Positions 24,227 through 34,148 are shown, numbered from the stretch's first letter. The stretch is DNA of 64,000 nucleotides from DASPJR01 sp035628505 (GCA_035628505.1 DASPJR010000033.1:1-64000); one strand, 5' to 3'. Translations and numbers: made by a program. The notes: a model not told the origin generated them from the letters alone.

Positions 24227-27200
24227 TCAATGCGCGCCGTGCCCCTTCTCCGCCCCGCCGGTCTGCGTCGCGAGGAACTCGACCAGGTTGCGAATGTCCT
24301 GCTTCGAAAGAACTTTGTTCAGCTCTTCAGGCATCAGCGACTGGCCGCGCTTGCTGCTCTTGATTTCGGCCTTCTGCACTTTGACCAGCGTGTCTGGCGG
24401 AATAAGCAGATCCATCTCTTTGTCGCTCTCCTTCTTCATGAGACCGACATGCGTTTTGCCGTCGTTCATCTTCACGATCAGCGATTCGAAGCCGACGGAG
24501 ATTTTCGCATTGGGCTGCAGAATAGATTCGAGAATGTATTCGCGCGTCTGCTTCTTGCCGACATCGCCGAGCGCCGGGCCCGCTTCGCCGCCTTCGCTGC
24601 CAATCTTGTGACAGCGCATGCACTGCGCTTCGGCTTTTTCGTAGAATACTTTTCGGCCAAGCGCAGCGTCTCCGCCGAAAAGCGTGTCACGGTAACCGGC
24701 CAGCGTGTCATCTTTGGCGCTGGCGGCCTGAGCTGAAATCTTTTCGAGCGCGCTCTTGATGGGCTCCGCCGTACGCTTCGCGGCCGCTTCGGCAATGTCA
24801 AGATGAAGCTCTTTGGGAGCACCCCCGGCCGCCAGCATCTCCGCCCATTTGAGCAGGATCTCGTCGGCTTTTGCGTCTTTGATCGTTCCAAGCGTCTGCA
24901 TCGCGCCCTGCCGCTCGATCACGGACGTGCTCTTCTCGACGATTTCGCCGAGCGCCGCGACCGACCCGGCAGGATTGATCTGCGCCTTGAATTTATTGCC
25001 TTCGTTGCGCAGCGCGTCGTTCTTGTCGGCAGTCGCGATCTTCACCGCTTCGGTCACACGGACATCGCCGATCGCGACCAGCGCCTTGAGCGCCGCTACG
25101 CGCGTGTCGGGCGCCAGCTTTTCATTGGCGACGAGCTCAAAAAGAACAGGCGCAGCTTCCTTAATTTTGAACTTTTCAGCAGCTTCGAACGCGGCCTTGC
25201 GAACCTCCGCCGGAGCGCTGCGCAGAATCTCCGGCAGCGTTTTTCGCAGCGCATCGGCGGCAACTTTTTCGTCGCGCGGCTGCAGCGGCCGGTAGAGCCC
25301 GACAATCAGATCGCGCTGGCTCGGCTGCGGCCACGACGCGAGCAACTGCAGCGCGCCGGCTCTTCCCTTTCCAGGAGCGTCCGCGCGAGCCGCATATGCA
25401 GCGAGCGCCGCCGCGTGCTGCGGGGTGCCGAGCCGGAAATTAGCGTTGATCACACGCAACATGAACGGCTCCGACGTGCTGTACGCGGGTGGCTCCGGCG
25501 AAGTCCATTGAATCAACGCAGCCAGTTGAGGCATGGCGTCGGCGATCGGCACATCGTTGATTGCGCGCGCCGCTTCGATCGCAAGCAACGGGTCCGCATC
25601 TTTGAGGAAGCGCGCGATCTGCGGCATCTCCAGGCGGCGCATCGCGAGCAGCGAAACCATGCGCACCGCGGGCGACGGGTCGCTCGAGAGACTTTCGACG
25701 AGTTGCTTGTCGTTCATGCCGAGAAGCGCCATCATGCCCGCGTGGCGCAGCATCGGATCGAGCGGCGTGTTGGCCTTGATCATTTCAAGCAGCGGCTGCA
25801 GCGCGTCTTTGCGGCCGAGTTTGCCCAATCCCATCGCGCCGAAATATTTTGCACGCGGGCTGGTATCGCTCAGCAGCTTAATCAAACCGTCGAAAGCCTT
25901 GGCGACCTTTCCATCTCCCAGCACGCGCGCCGCGTTGGAACGCACTTCGATGTCCTCGTCAACAAGCAGCGGCAGAACGGCGTCGAACGCGGCGGGATTC
26001 TTGCGGCCGATCTGGCCGAGTCCCCAGATCGCATGCAGACGCGCAAACTGGCTTTCCTTCTTCTGCGCCACTTGCGCGAGCAATGGTATCGAATCGGCGC
26101 CGCGGTCCGCCAGTTCAAACTGCGCCTCCTGCCGCACGCGTTTGTCTTTATGCGCCAGCAGCGTGACAAGCTCGGCCGGCGCACGCTTTTCGAAGCCTTC
26201 GTTCAGGAGTTTTTTAGTTTCAAGCACGAGCGGGTCTTTGATTGTCTTCGGATCGTACGCGCGGTAGATGCGGCCCTTGCCTGTCTTTGAAATGCCGCCG
26301 ACCCACAGACTCACATACGCGCCGCCGTCGGGCCCCCATTCGATATCCGTCGCCTGCGCGGACCAGAAGAAATTTTTCTGCTCAATGAGTTCGTAACTTG
26401 CGCCTTTTGGCTTGAGCTTGAACTGAAACACGCCGCCGCCTTCGCCGCGGTAATCGCAATAAAAAAACGTGTCGTTGTACGCGTCGCTCAGGCCGGTTCC
26501 CGGATAGAAATTCACACCCGACGGCCCGGCGCCGACGTTCGCCACCGGCGGAACGATGTACGCGGCCTGGCCGTCGAACTGCGGCTTCCAGAGTTTCTCG
26601 CTGTTCCAGGGGCCAAGATTGTTCGGCCAGCGAATGTACTGGTAGCCGCCGCGCCAGCCGCTGTCGCCGCCTTCGACGATGTACACCCAGCGCGCGCCGT
26701 CGCCCATGTCGGCGTTGTTGTCGGCCGTGTAGAGATTGCCATAGTTGTCAAACGTGAGTTCCTGCGGATTGCGCTGCCCGATCGCGAACACTTCGAACTC
26801 GCTGCCGTCCGGATTGCAGCGGAACGTCGCGCCGTATTCCGGATGTGTAAAGCTCTTGCCTTCTTGCGACGTCACCGCGAAACCGCGGTCGCCCACGCTG
26901 AAATAAAGTTTGCCATCCGGCCCGAAACACAGCCCGTGCAGATCGTGACCCAGGAACGCGATGCGCACGCCAAATCCGCTCAGCAGCGTTTTGCGCTGAT
27001 CGGCTTTGCCGTCGCCGTTCGTGTCTTTGAGCTGCACCAGATCGGGAATGCAGGTGTACCAGACCGTCCCTTTGCGCGCGATCACGCCGGCGCCGGCGCC
27101 ATCAACGATGCGGTTAAAACCATCGGCAAAAACCACCGCGTTGTCGGCTTTGCCATCTCCATCTTTGTCTTCGATCAGGCGGATGCGGTCGTGATGCAGC

Positions 27201-27622
27201 GTCAAGCGGCTTACTTTTTCACCCAGGCGCCGCTTGATCATCGCTTCGCGGTCGGCCGTGCTGCGGCTGGCCAGATCCTGATCCAGGATTTCCATGTGCC
27301 CGCGCATGTCCATGGCGCCATAGTCGCGCTCGCCGCCGCCGTTGATGCCGTCCGCAAACCGGAAGAGCTCGCAGACGTAAAAACGATTCTGGTTATCGAT
27401 GCAGAAGGCCACCGGGTGAGCCAGCATCGGTTCGGCCGCGAACAGATCGCAAACGAAGCCTTCCGGCAGTTTGAACTTGTTCTTGAAGAGCTCCGCTTCG
27501 TCCGATGCAGGCGCGAGCTTCGGCTGCCACTCGCCTGACGGAGCCGCTGGCTGCTCGGCTGCTCGCACGAATAAGGAGGCGAACAACATCAGCACCGTCA
27601 GATTACGCAGCCGAAAGCTCAT
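24227..27622 (-). CDS. secreted PVC-type membrane-bound dehydrogenase with HEAT repeats and haem domain (larger paralogue)
   Basis: This 1131-aa protein starts at ATG 27622 behind AGGAG; an upstream open extension lacks a signal peptide. The signal is MSFRLRNLTVLMLFASLF. A beta-propeller (FKLPEGFVCDLFAAEP, IEDKDGDGKADNAVVF, GHDLHGLCFGPDGKLYFSVG) occupies about residues 50-470. It is followed by a long array of HEAT-like repeats (470-970) with LGDGKVAKAFDGLIKLL-type units, and a cytochrome-c domain with CMRCH near 1000 and SLMPEEL. It is of the same family as 6590-9514 and probably oxidises a sugar or other organic substrate extracytoplasmically. It lies 71 bases after the SGNH hydrolase gene on the same strand, so they may share a transcript. 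Substrate unknown. Confidence 0.88.
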   Translation of the reverse strand: MSFRLRNLTVLMLFASLFVRAAEQPAAPSGEWQPKLAPASDEAELFKNKFKLPEGFVCDLFAAEPMLAHPVAFCIDNQNRFYVCELFRFADGINGGGERDYGAMDMRGHMEILDQDLASRSTADREAMIKRRLGEKVSRLTLHHDRIRLIEDKDGDGKADNAVVFADGFNRIVDGAGAGVIARKGTVWYTCIPDLVQLKDTNGDGKADQRKTLLSGFGVRIAFLGHDLHGLCFGPDGKLYFSVGDRGFAVTSQEGKSFTHPEYGATFRCNPDGSEFEVFAIGQRNPQELTFDNYGNLYTADNNADMGDGARWVYIVEGGDSGWRGGYQYIRWPNNLGPWNSEKLWKPQFDGQAAYIVPPVANVGAGPSGVNFYPGTGLSDAYNDTFFYCDYRGEGGGVFQFKLKPKGASYELIEQKNFFWSAQATDIEWGPDGGAYVSLWVGGISKTGKGRIYRAYDPKTIKDPLVLETKKLLNEGFEKRAPAELVTLLAHKDKRVRQEAQFELADRGADSIPLLAQVAQKKESQFARLHAIWGLGQIGRKNPAAFDAVLPLLVDEDIEVRSNAARVLGDGKVAKAFDGLIKLLSDTSPRAKYFGAMGLGKLGRKDALQPLLEMIKANTPLDPMLRHAGMMALLGMNDKQLVESLSSDPSPAVRMVSLLAMRRLEMPQIARFLKDADPLLAIEAARAINDVPIADAMPQLAALIQWTSPEPPAYSTSEPFMLRVINANFRLGTPQHAAALAAYAARADAPGKGRAGALQLLASWPQPSQRDLIVGLYRPLQPRDEKVAADALRKTLPEILRSAPAEVRKAAFEAAEKFKIKEAAPVLFELVANEKLAPDTRVAALKALVAIGDVRVTEAVKIATADKNDALRNEGNKFKAQINPAGSVAALGEIVEKSTSVIERQGAMQTLGTIKDAKADEILLKWAEMLAAGGAPKELHLDIAEAAAKRTAEPIKSALEKISAQAASAKDDTLAGYRDTLFGGDAALGRKVFYEKAEAQCMRCHKIGSEGGEAGPALGDVGKKQTREYILESILQPNAKISVGFESLIVKMNDGKTHVGLMKKESDKEMDLLIPPDTLVKVQKAEIKSSKRGQSLMPEELNKVLSKQDIRNLVEFLATQTGGAEKGHGAH

Positions 27623-27693
27623 AGTCGCTCCTGAAAAGTTCAACACGGACGCGCGCCAAACTTGTATACACAAGCCCGGCACAGAGCGTTGAA

Positions 27694-28938
27694 TTACTTT
27701 TGCGGAACGAGTCGAATTTTCAAAATTTTTGGCCGGCACACGTCAGCAATCTTCTTATCAAGTTCGCTGCGTTTCGGATTGGCCGCCGGCGTTTTGCGCA
27801 GATTGGCGTAGCCGGTTTTGCGGCGCTCTTCGAGCAGCGGAAGCAGTGCGGCACTTGCCGCCGTCGTTGGAAACTTTTCCAACCTGGTGAGATCAACGCC
27901 GCGTTCGAGATCTTCTTTGCTGAGCGTCGCCACCTCGACGTCATCAGCGAAAAGTTTGTAAGACAGATGAGTCAGTCCTGTGATTTTCAGTGTGTGCCGG
28001 TTCAGCGACTCATTCCACTTCGCAAGCTCCACCGATTTCATATCCCATGTTCGATCGTTTGGCGCCGGAAGTTTTGCGGTCCACGAGAGCTCAAGGCCGC
28101 CGGCGTCGCTCTTCAAGTCCCGCACGTCGCCGCTCATGACTTTGTTCGTCGCAACGTCGATGACCGCTTCGCTCGCCAGCGACGGGGCGTTCCAGCCCTT
28201 CAGAATCGCCAGCGCCATCAGCATGTGGCCGGTGTTGTCGGGATGAATCATGTCGCCCTGCACGCGGAACGCCGGCGTGTCAATACGGCGCGTCTTGATG
28301 TGCTCCTTCATCGGCGTGTGCAGGTCGGTGACGAAGACTCCGTCTTCCTTAAGCGTCATCAGAAATTCGCTGAACTTTTCGAGCACCTGGTCGTAATCGG
28401 CGAACGGCTGCTTATAGCCATAAGACTCTTCAGGCCGCACGTCCGGCTGGCCGGGGTTCTTGGAATCGAACACCGGCGGCGTGATGATGTTCAGCCGCGC
28501 TTTCGTCTCCTGGCGCACGCGATCGATCAGCATCTTTACGCCTTCTTTGTATTTGCCGAAGCGCTCTTCGCTGAAGGGATGATAGATGCCGTCGTTCATG
28601 CCGTAGCAGCTCACAATCAGCGTCGGATCAAAATCGGCAACAAACTGCGTGAAGCGCGCGAACGCATGCGGGCGGCGGCCGGGATGATCGACTTCGCTCA
28701 GGCCCGAGAGCGTTTCACTGCCCTTCCCTGAATTGATCAGCGTGTATGCGCGCTCCGGAAAACGCGTGGCGAGATAACTTTCGATGTAAATGATGTAGCG
28801 CCCGCCGGCTGTGATGCTGTCGCCGAAGAAGACGATGCGTTCCTCGTTCTTTAATCGGAACTCAGCCTCTTCGCCGGCGTGCGACAATGCCGCCACAACG
28901 GAGAGCACAATCGTTAAGAACAAATGTTTTGCGTGCAT
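27694..28938 (-). CDS. secreted SGNH/GDSL-family hydrolase (paralogue)
   Basis: This 414-aa protein has a signal peptide (MHAKHLFLTIVLSVVAALSHAG) and SGNH blocks: IVFFGDSITAGG (Ser41), CYGMNDGIYHPFSE (block III), and GDMIHPDNTGHMLMA with the catalytic Asp/His pair. A C-terminal domain of about 170 residues (LELSWTAKLPAPNDRTW, THLSYKLFADDVEVATL) matches the layout of the paralogue at 13325-14611. The start ATG 28938 has GGGAG upstream. It is followed, on the same strand, by the 1131-aa dehydrogenase, suggesting joint use on an acylated sugar or glycan; this is inference. It is divergent from the Nudix gene. Confidence 0.88.
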   Translation of the reverse strand: MHAKHLFLTIVLSVVAALSHAGEEAEFRLKNEERIVFFGDSITAGGRYIIYIESYLATRFPERAYTLINSGKGSETLSGLSEVDHPGRRPHAFARFTQFVADFDPTLIVSCYGMNDGIYHPFSEERFGKYKEGVKMLIDRVRQETKARLNIITPPVFDSKNPGQPDVRPEESYGYKQPFADYDQVLEKFSEFLMTLKEDGVFVTDLHTPMKEHIKTRRIDTPAFRVQGDMIHPDNTGHMLMALAILKGWNAPSLASEAVIDVATNKVMSGDVRDLKSDAGGLELSWTAKLPAPNDRTWDMKSVELAKWNESLNRHTLKITGLTHLSYKLFADDVEVATLSKEDLERGVDLTRLEKFPTTAASAALLPLLEERRKTGYANLRKTPAANPKRSELDKKIADVCRPKILKIRLVPQK

Positions 28939-28992
28939 TCGTTACTCCCAAGTCAGTCGAAAACATGCCTGGTTCGTATACACTCGGCAGAC

Positions 28993-29397
28993 ATGTCTGA
29001 TCCCAAAAAGCATGGCGTTGTCGCGGTACTGCAGGACGACACGGGACGTTACCTTCTCATCCGCCGCGGTCTGACGCTCAAGCGTGCGCCGGGCTGGTGG
29101 TGTTTTGTGGGAGGCGAAGTCGAGCCTGGCGAATCGTTCGAAGACGCAATCGTCCGCGAAGTGCGCGAGGAAGTCGGTTTGTCCGTGCGCGCGCTCGACA
29201 AAATCCATGAAACCATTTCACCCAATGGCGAATACCGCCTGCATTGGTTCCGCGTGCAGCTCGCCGGGCGTATCGAAGACCTGGTGCCGCATTCAGTCGA
29301 AGTCGAAGAAGTCCGCTGGGTCTCCCCTGCCGAAGCGATCAGCGCCTGCGACCCCATGCTGCCCGCGCTGAAAGCCTGGCTGCAGGGGCTGAGCTAG
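28993..29397 (+). CDS. Nudix hydrolase
   Basis: This 134-aa protein starts at ATG 28993 (MSDPKKHGVVAVLQDD); the frame is open further upstream, but that stretch is not protein-like. The Nudix box is complete: GGEVEPGESFEDAIV then REVREEVGL, fitting the G-x5-E-x7-REUxEExGU pattern with the magnesium-binding glutamates. The family hydrolyses nucleoside diphosphates linked to another group, often as house-cleaning or sugar-nucleotide turnover; the substrate cannot be told. It is a normal length, soluble, and lies divergent from the SGNH hydrolase with 54 bases between the starts. Confidence 0.92.
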   Translation: MSDPKKHGVVAVLQDDTGRYLLIRRGLTLKRAPGWWCFVGGEVEPGESFEDAIVREVREEVGLSVRALDKIHETISPNGEYRLHWFRVQLAGRIEDLVPHSVEVEEVRWVSPAEAISACDPMLPALKAWLQGLS

Positions 29398-29454
29398 GCA
29401 ATTGCGCAGACGACTCAGGATAGAAACATTCGTTTTGAGGCCGACTCGCAAGGT

Positions 29455-30636
29455 TTATTTGCGGCCGAATGAAGCGCCATTGCGGAAGTGGCGCATGTCC
29501 TGGTTGAGCAGCTCGCGCAATTCGTCCTGGTGCTCAAAGTAGTTCTTGATGTCTTTGACGAACTTCGCCGGACGGATGCGCCGCTCGCTGTTCAGCCACG
29601 TCCGCACTGTCGCGTTGAGCTGTTCCACCAGCGACATGTTGTGATCGAAATAAGCCTGTACGTTCTGCTTCGTTTTGGCTGGGCGGCGCTGGGTCTCATT
29701 ATCAATGTAGCGCCGCACGTTGCCGCTCAGCGTTTCGACCTGGCTGGTCTGGTGATCCACGTAAGCTTGCACGTTCTGCTTGGTCTTATTCGTGCGCACC
29801 GACCACTCGTTATGCAGGTACTTGCGGACGTCTTCGTTGAGGTACTCGGTTAAGCCGCGCTGATGCTCAATATAGGCGTGGATGTCAGCGCCTGCTTTAT
29901 CGGCATAGCGCTTCTGGTTGCGGAACCAGCGTTCCACGTCCTGGCGCAGGGCCTCGGGCATTTCCCGCTGATGATCGAAGTAGGCACGGATATCGTCTTC
30001 GCTCTGCTTGGCCTTCTGTTCCTGAACGCGCTTGTAGCGGCGCACGTTGTCGTTGACGTCCTGAACTTTCTCGCGGTGGCTTTCGATGTAGTCGTCGATC
30101 TGCTTCTGCAGCCCTTCCCAATGCCGGATCTGCTCGGCCTTATAGCGGCGGATATCGTTGTTCAGCGTTTCGATCTGCTCTTCCTGGTACTTCCAGTAGT
30201 CCTCGATGCGCTGCACGGTCAAGTCGGTACGCTTGATGGTCTCATTGCGCCACCAGCGCGCAACGTTTTCACGCGTGGCTTCCGGAAGAGAACGCTGATG
30301 CTCAACGTAATTCTGAATGTCTTTTTCAGTCGCTGAAGCCAGATGGAATTGCAGACGCTTGTACGCATCGATGTCGGCTCGCAGGTCGTCGAGCTTGTCG
30401 GCCTGGTAGGCGTAGTAATCATTGATGTCGGCAACGACTTCCTTGGCCAGCCGGGCCTGCATGTTCTGGTAGGCGCGGACACTGGTATTCAAACGATCGA
30501 CGGCTTCTGCGTGGTTGAGGTAGTAGCGCTCGACATCGTCTTCGGCCAGCTCGGCACGTGTTCGATCCGCGCCAATACAGCCGACGAGGAAGGGCAGACT
30601 CAGCAGAAGAATATATGCGGGCCAGAAACGGGACAT
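29455..30636 (-). CDS. lipoprotein made of ten about 36-residue helical repeats
   Basis: This 393-aa protein has a lipoprotein signal (YILLLSLPFLVGCIG, lipobox LVGC) and then almost nothing but a repeat. Ten units of about 36 residues run from residue 33 to the end, patterned as D[IV]xxYxxHQxxxxExLNxDVRRY followed by a charged spacer. Clear examples are DDIRAYFDHQREMPEALRQ and QNVQAYFDHNMSLVEQLNA. The repeats look like paired helices rich in Gln, Arg, Asp and Tyr, giving a long solenoid or coiled rod anchored in a membrane. No enzyme motif or known family was recognised. ATG 30636 has AAGGACG upstream. It is divergent from the PilM-like operon at 31001, so a link with the pilus is possible but only positional. 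Confidence 0.75.
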   Translation of the reverse strand: MSRFWPAYILLLSLPFLVGCIGADRTRAELAEDDVERYYLNHAEAVDRLNTSVRAYQNMQARLAKEVVADINDYYAYQADKLDDLRADIDAYKRLQFHLASATEKDIQNYVEHQRSLPEATRENVARWWRNETIKRTDLTVQRIEDYWKYQEEQIETLNNDIRRYKAEQIRHWEGLQKQIDDYIESHREKVQDVNDNVRRYKRVQEQKAKQSEDDIRAYFDHQREMPEALRQDVERWFRNQKRYADKAGADIHAYIEHQRGLTEYLNEDVRKYLHNEWSVRTNKTKQNVQAYVDHQTSQVETLSGNVRRYIDNETQRRPAKTKQNVQAYFDHNMSLVEQLNATVRTWLNSERRIRPAKFVKDIKNYFEHQDELRELLNQDMRHFRNGASFGRK

Positions 30637-31000
30637 GAAGCGTCCTTAATGAAGCGCTCTGTCCGGTTGCCGCCCCCGAAACCTGACGCAGAGCTCACTT
30701 TTTATGCACTCGTTCTAAACTATTCAGAAAGTGTTAGTAACTCATTCCACTGGAAAGGTCAACGTTGAAAGCGGGCACGACTATATCACTTCTGGGATAG
30801 GAGCCTCTTATATAAAGGAGCAGCCACCCGCGTGCACGTGGGGCAGAGCAAATGTTTTTAACCTTGACGCCTTTTGTAAGAACTGATGAAATGTGCGCAC
30901 CCGTGCAACGCAGAGTCCGGTTTTTTTGCGCAACAGATTCAAGATTGCAACGACAAGCTTTCTGAAAAGGCAAACGCGTTTACTTCGGAGCTGAGACGAC
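30637..31000. other. divergent intergenic region upstream of PilM-like operon
   Basis: This 364-base gap separates two divergent starts, the repeat lipoprotein and the PilM-like gene, so it should hold promoters for both. It is AT-richer than the genes. No confident promoter pair, operator or small RNA could be assigned; no open frame in it looks real. Confidence 0.5.
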
Positions 31001-32956
31001 ATGGCAGCCAATACAGTCTGGGGTGTGGACATCGGTAACTCCGCCATCAAGGCGGTCAAGATGACGAAGCTCGGCACGGGCGAGTGCATGATCACCGACT
31101 TCGACATTGTCGATATTCCCATCGGCGAGGACGACAAGGAGCGCAATTCGCGCGTACAGAGCGCGCTGGCGACGCTCGTGAAGAACCACAAATTCGGCAG
31201 CGATCAGGTCTACGTATCCGTCGCCGGAAATGTCTGTCTGCACCGCGAATTCCAGCTTCCGCCCGGCTCTGAAGACAAGCTCAGCGACCTGGTGCAGTAC
31301 GAAGCCAAGCAGCAGATCCCCTTCCCGCTGGAGCAGGTCGAGTGGGGCTTTGAACGCTACGAAGATCCCAATGGCGTCGGCGTGGCGCTCATCGCTGTGC
31401 GCAAGAACGACATTCAAGACCTGATGAATATGTGCAAGGAGAACAATCTGAACGTCCGCGGCATCACCGCCGCGCCGATGTCGCTGTTCAACTTCATCCA
31501 CTTTGAGTTCCGCCCCGAGAACACGACACTGATCCTCGACGCCGGCGCCAAGGGCACCGACTTCGTGGTGATGAACCGCCGCCAGGTCTACTTCCGCACA
31601 ATCCAGATCGCCGGCCGTGAAATCACCCGCGTGCTCGAGAACAAGTTCAAAGTCACTTACGACAAGGCTGAAGACCTGAAGAAAAACATCTCCAAATCAC
31701 CGCAGCTCGACAAGATCCTGGCGGTCATTGAACCCACCCTGCGCCAGCTCGGCGCGGAAGTGCAGCGCACGATCGGCTTCTGGAAATCAAAAGCGCGCGG
31801 CCAGCGCATCGGCCAGTGCTATCTCCTCGGCCACACGTTCCGTCTGCCCAAGATGGCCGAATACCTTCAGACTCAGGTCCGCGAAGCGCCCTTCGCGCTC
31901 GTGGAAGGTCTGCAGCGCGTGAAGCTGCATGAGTCGATCAATCCGGACGTCTGGAACAACGAATTTCCCACGATGGCCGTGGCAATCGGACTGGGCCTGC
32001 AGGGTCTGGGACTCAGCGAGCTGAAGCTCAACCTTATTCCGCAGACGGTCAAGACCACCGAAGCGGTCAATAAGTGGAAACCGTGGGTCGCCGCTTCGGC
32101 CGCTCTGGTTCTCGTGACCCTGGGTTACTCCTACTCGCAGGCGCAGGCGAGCAACGCGTTTTATGCAAAGAAGCTCCAGGAATTTGACAAGGTCGTCGCT
32201 GACGCCACGAAATCCGATAACGAAGCGCGCAGCGCCATTTCGGGCCTGGCTGAGAAGCGGGCACTGACGCAGCGCTGGGCGCGTATCGCCGCAGACCGCG
32301 GCAAGCTGACGCCGATTTTCGCGTCGCTGGCTGGATTGCGCGGGAGCGATAACAAGCCCTTCTTCGGGCCTGACAACAAGATCTTCCTCACTGGCCTGCA
32401 GGTTTCCCGCATGCCGCTGAGCACGCCCGGCTGGCAGCCGGAAAATCCGGACCGCCAGAAGCTGGCGACCTCTTCGGATGCGCTGACCGGCAAGTCGAGC
32501 CTGTACACGGTCATGAGCCCGCCTGACTCCGAGGACCCGATGCTGCAGCCTCCGGAAACGCGCGTCAGCGTTCCGCTGGTTGCCATGCTCTCCGGAGAAG
32601 TGGAAAGCGGCGCCAACGCACTCAAGACTCTTGCTGCGCTCGAAGAGATTCTTAAGAAGATGCCGGAAGTAAAAGATGTGCGCATCGAGACATCTGAAGC
32701 CGGTCCGGCGTACTTCGAGGAACCCATCGAATACCTGTACGACGGCAAGCTCAAGACGATGGAAAAGGCTTCCACGCCTGCGCCCGGTGCTGCGCCCACT
32801 GGGAAGAAGCTGCAGTATCGACTGTTCAACGTGTTTCTGCGCTGGAACGACCCCAATGATCCGGATGTCGAGCCGGTGAAGAAGTCCGCTGCGCCCGCTC
32901 CCGCGGCCGCTCCAAAGGCAGGCGCCAAGAAAGATGCAAAGGCGCCGGCAAAGTAA
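31001..32956 (+). CDS. PilM-like actin-fold protein fused to a membrane-anchored C-terminal domain
   Basis: This 651-aa protein starts at ATG 31001. Residues 1-350 are PilM-like: WGVDIGNSAIKAVKM (phosphate-1 loop), LPPGSEDKLSDLVQYEAKQ with IPFPLEQVEWGF, TLILDAGAKGTDFVVM (phosphate-2), and LLGHTFRLPKMAEYL. PilM normally ends near 350, forms a cytoplasmic filament-like complex and binds the PilN tail. Here a membrane segment (WVAASAALVLVTLGYSYSQ, about 365-385) and about 265 further residues follow, including a coiled stretch and a beta-alpha part ending in an Ala/Pro/Lys tail. This suggests that PilM and PilN-like functions are in one chain. It heads a three-gene run with 33006 and 34200, and its neighbours are all anchored envelope proteins. 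Confidence 0.82.
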   Translation: MAANTVWGVDIGNSAIKAVKMTKLGTGECMITDFDIVDIPIGEDDKERNSRVQSALATLVKNHKFGSDQVYVSVAGNVCLHREFQLPPGSEDKLSDLVQYEAKQQIPFPLEQVEWGFERYEDPNGVGVALIAVRKNDIQDLMNMCKENNLNVRGITAAPMSLFNFIHFEFRPENTTLILDAGAKGTDFVVMNRRQVYFRTIQIAGREITRVLENKFKVTYDKAEDLKKNISKSPQLDKILAVIEPTLRQLGAEVQRTIGFWKSKARGQRIGQCYLLGHTFRLPKMAEYLQTQVREAPFALVEGLQRVKLHESINPDVWNNEFPTMAVAIGLGLQGLGLSELKLNLIPQTVKTTEAVNKWKPWVAASAALVLVTLGYSYSQAQASNAFYAKKLQEFDKVVADATKSDNEARSAISGLAEKRALTQRWARIAADRGKLTPIFASLAGLRGSDNKPFFGPDNKIFLTGLQVSRMPLSTPGWQPENPDRQKLATSSDALTGKSSLYTVMSPPDSEDPMLQPPETRVSVPLVAMLSGEVESGANALKTLAALEEILKKMPEVKDVRIETSEAGPAYFEEPIEYLYDGKLKTMEKASTPAPGAAPTGKKLQYRLFNVFLRWNDPNDPDVEPVKKSAAPAPAAAPKAGAKKDAKAPAK

Positions 32957-33005
32957 TCCTGGCAACGGCCAAAACGGACCGGGCACTGAACAAGGAGATT
33001 GACGA

Positions 33006-34148
33006 GTGGATTTCAAGAAGAACCTATTCTGGATAGCAGTGGCCGTCGTGCTTGTGGCAGGAATCGGCGGCTACGCGTTCCTGGTCTCGGGCGTCAAGTC
33101 GGAGGACGGAAAGAGCACCGCCGATCTGAAGAGCGACGCCATGTCGAAGATCGACAAGATCAAGAGCCTGGCCAAGAAAGCAGACGACAAGAACAATCCG
33201 GATCAGCTCATGAATCCTGAGCACGTCAAGCTGGCTCGGGAGTACGGCGCTCGCCTCGACGGGCAGCTCAAGGCCATCCAGGACACGTGGAAGCCGCGCA
33301 AGCTGGATCTGCGCTATAGCGACTACCCGACCGACAGCGCCACCAAGTTCGACAACTGGCTGAGCGAAAAGCGCGACAAAATCATTGAGGCAGCGGCCAA
33401 GGCAAATCTTCAGCTGCCCGCCGATACCGACAAGCTGCTGTTCAAGGAACCCTCAACGGATGAGAACTCGGCCGATGTCACGCGCCATCGCGATTTCCGC
33501 CTCAAGCAGCTGGCCATCGTTGATGAAATCGTCTCCCTTATGACGCGCAAGTATGGCAAGCAGCAGGTGCTTAAGTTTGAACCGAAGGAAGACACGCAGG
33601 AACCGCACGAGACAGTAGACGTCGGCCCGCAGGTTCTGGAACGCGTTACAGTGTTCCCTTCTCGCAGCTGGCTTGGCACCAAGACGGTTGATCCGAAGTC
33701 TGCCGGAGTGATGATCGCCGAAGAGCGTGCGCGCCAGTGGACCGACGACGCCATCAAGCGCTCGGGCCGCCAGGTCAGCACGGCCAAGGGGAATTATGCT
33801 GAGCTGCCCTATTCCTTCTCCAGCATTGACATTCAGTTTGTTACGCCGCTTAATACCGTTCCAGCCGTCGTGCAGGCGCTCGAAAGCAGCAACCGCTACA
33901 CAGGCGTGGTCACACGCGTGGATTACGCTCGCGCCACCGCACCCTTCCCCAGCGCAGCCGATCCGAAGGTGGCTACGCCCGGCCCGGTTCCGATGCTCAA
34001 CACGCACTACCAGGAAGCCCCTGTGAGGGTGCTGGTCTCGCTTGATCTGTATGAGTACGACGCCGCCAAGGAGGCCGCTATGGCCGCGAAGGCGGAAGCC
34101 CCGGCGGATCCGAAGAAGGATGGCAAAAAGGATCCGAAGAAGAAATAA
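33006..34148 (+). CDS. membrane-anchored pilus-associated protein, Amuc_1100-like layout
   Basis: This 380-aa protein begins at GTG 33006 behind AAGGAG. One N-terminal membrane helix (LFWIAVAVVLVAGIGGYAFLV, residues about 8-28, split as LFWIAVAVVLVAGIGGYAF) is followed by a coiled-coil-rich region (TADLKSDAMSKIDKIKSL). A C-terminal alpha/beta domain ends VRVLVSLDLYEYD before a Lys/Pro tail. The layout and its place directly after a PilM-like gene resemble Amuc_1100 of Akkermansia, a PilO/PilN-like outer protein in a type IV pilus locus. Sequence identity is too low to judge by eye, so this is positional inference. No catalytic motif was seen. Confidence 0.55.
   Translation: MDFKKNLFWIAVAVVLVAGIGGYAFLVSGVKSEDGKSTADLKSDAMSKIDKIKSLAKKADDKNNPDQLMNPEHVKLAREYGARLDGQLKAIQDTWKPRKLDLRYSDYPTDSATKFDNWLSEKRDKIIEAAAKANLQLPADTDKLLFKEPSTDENSADVTRHRDFRLKQLAIVDEIVSLMTRKYGKQQVLKFEPKEDTQEPHETVDVGPQVLERVTVFPSRSWLGTKTVDPKSAGVMIAEERARQWTDDAIKRSGRQVSTAKGNYAELPYSFSSIDIQFVTPLNTVPAVVQALESSNRYTGVVTRVDYARATAPFPSAADPKVATPGPVPMLNTHYQEAPVRVLVSLDLYEYDAAKEAAMAAKAEAPADPKKDGKKDPKKK

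Noticed and set aside
24803..26290. A 495-codon open frame on the plus strand inside the 1131-aa dehydrogenase
   Set aside because: It is antisense to HEAT-like repeats, is Arg/Leu/His-rich, and lacks domain patterns or a ribosome-binding site.
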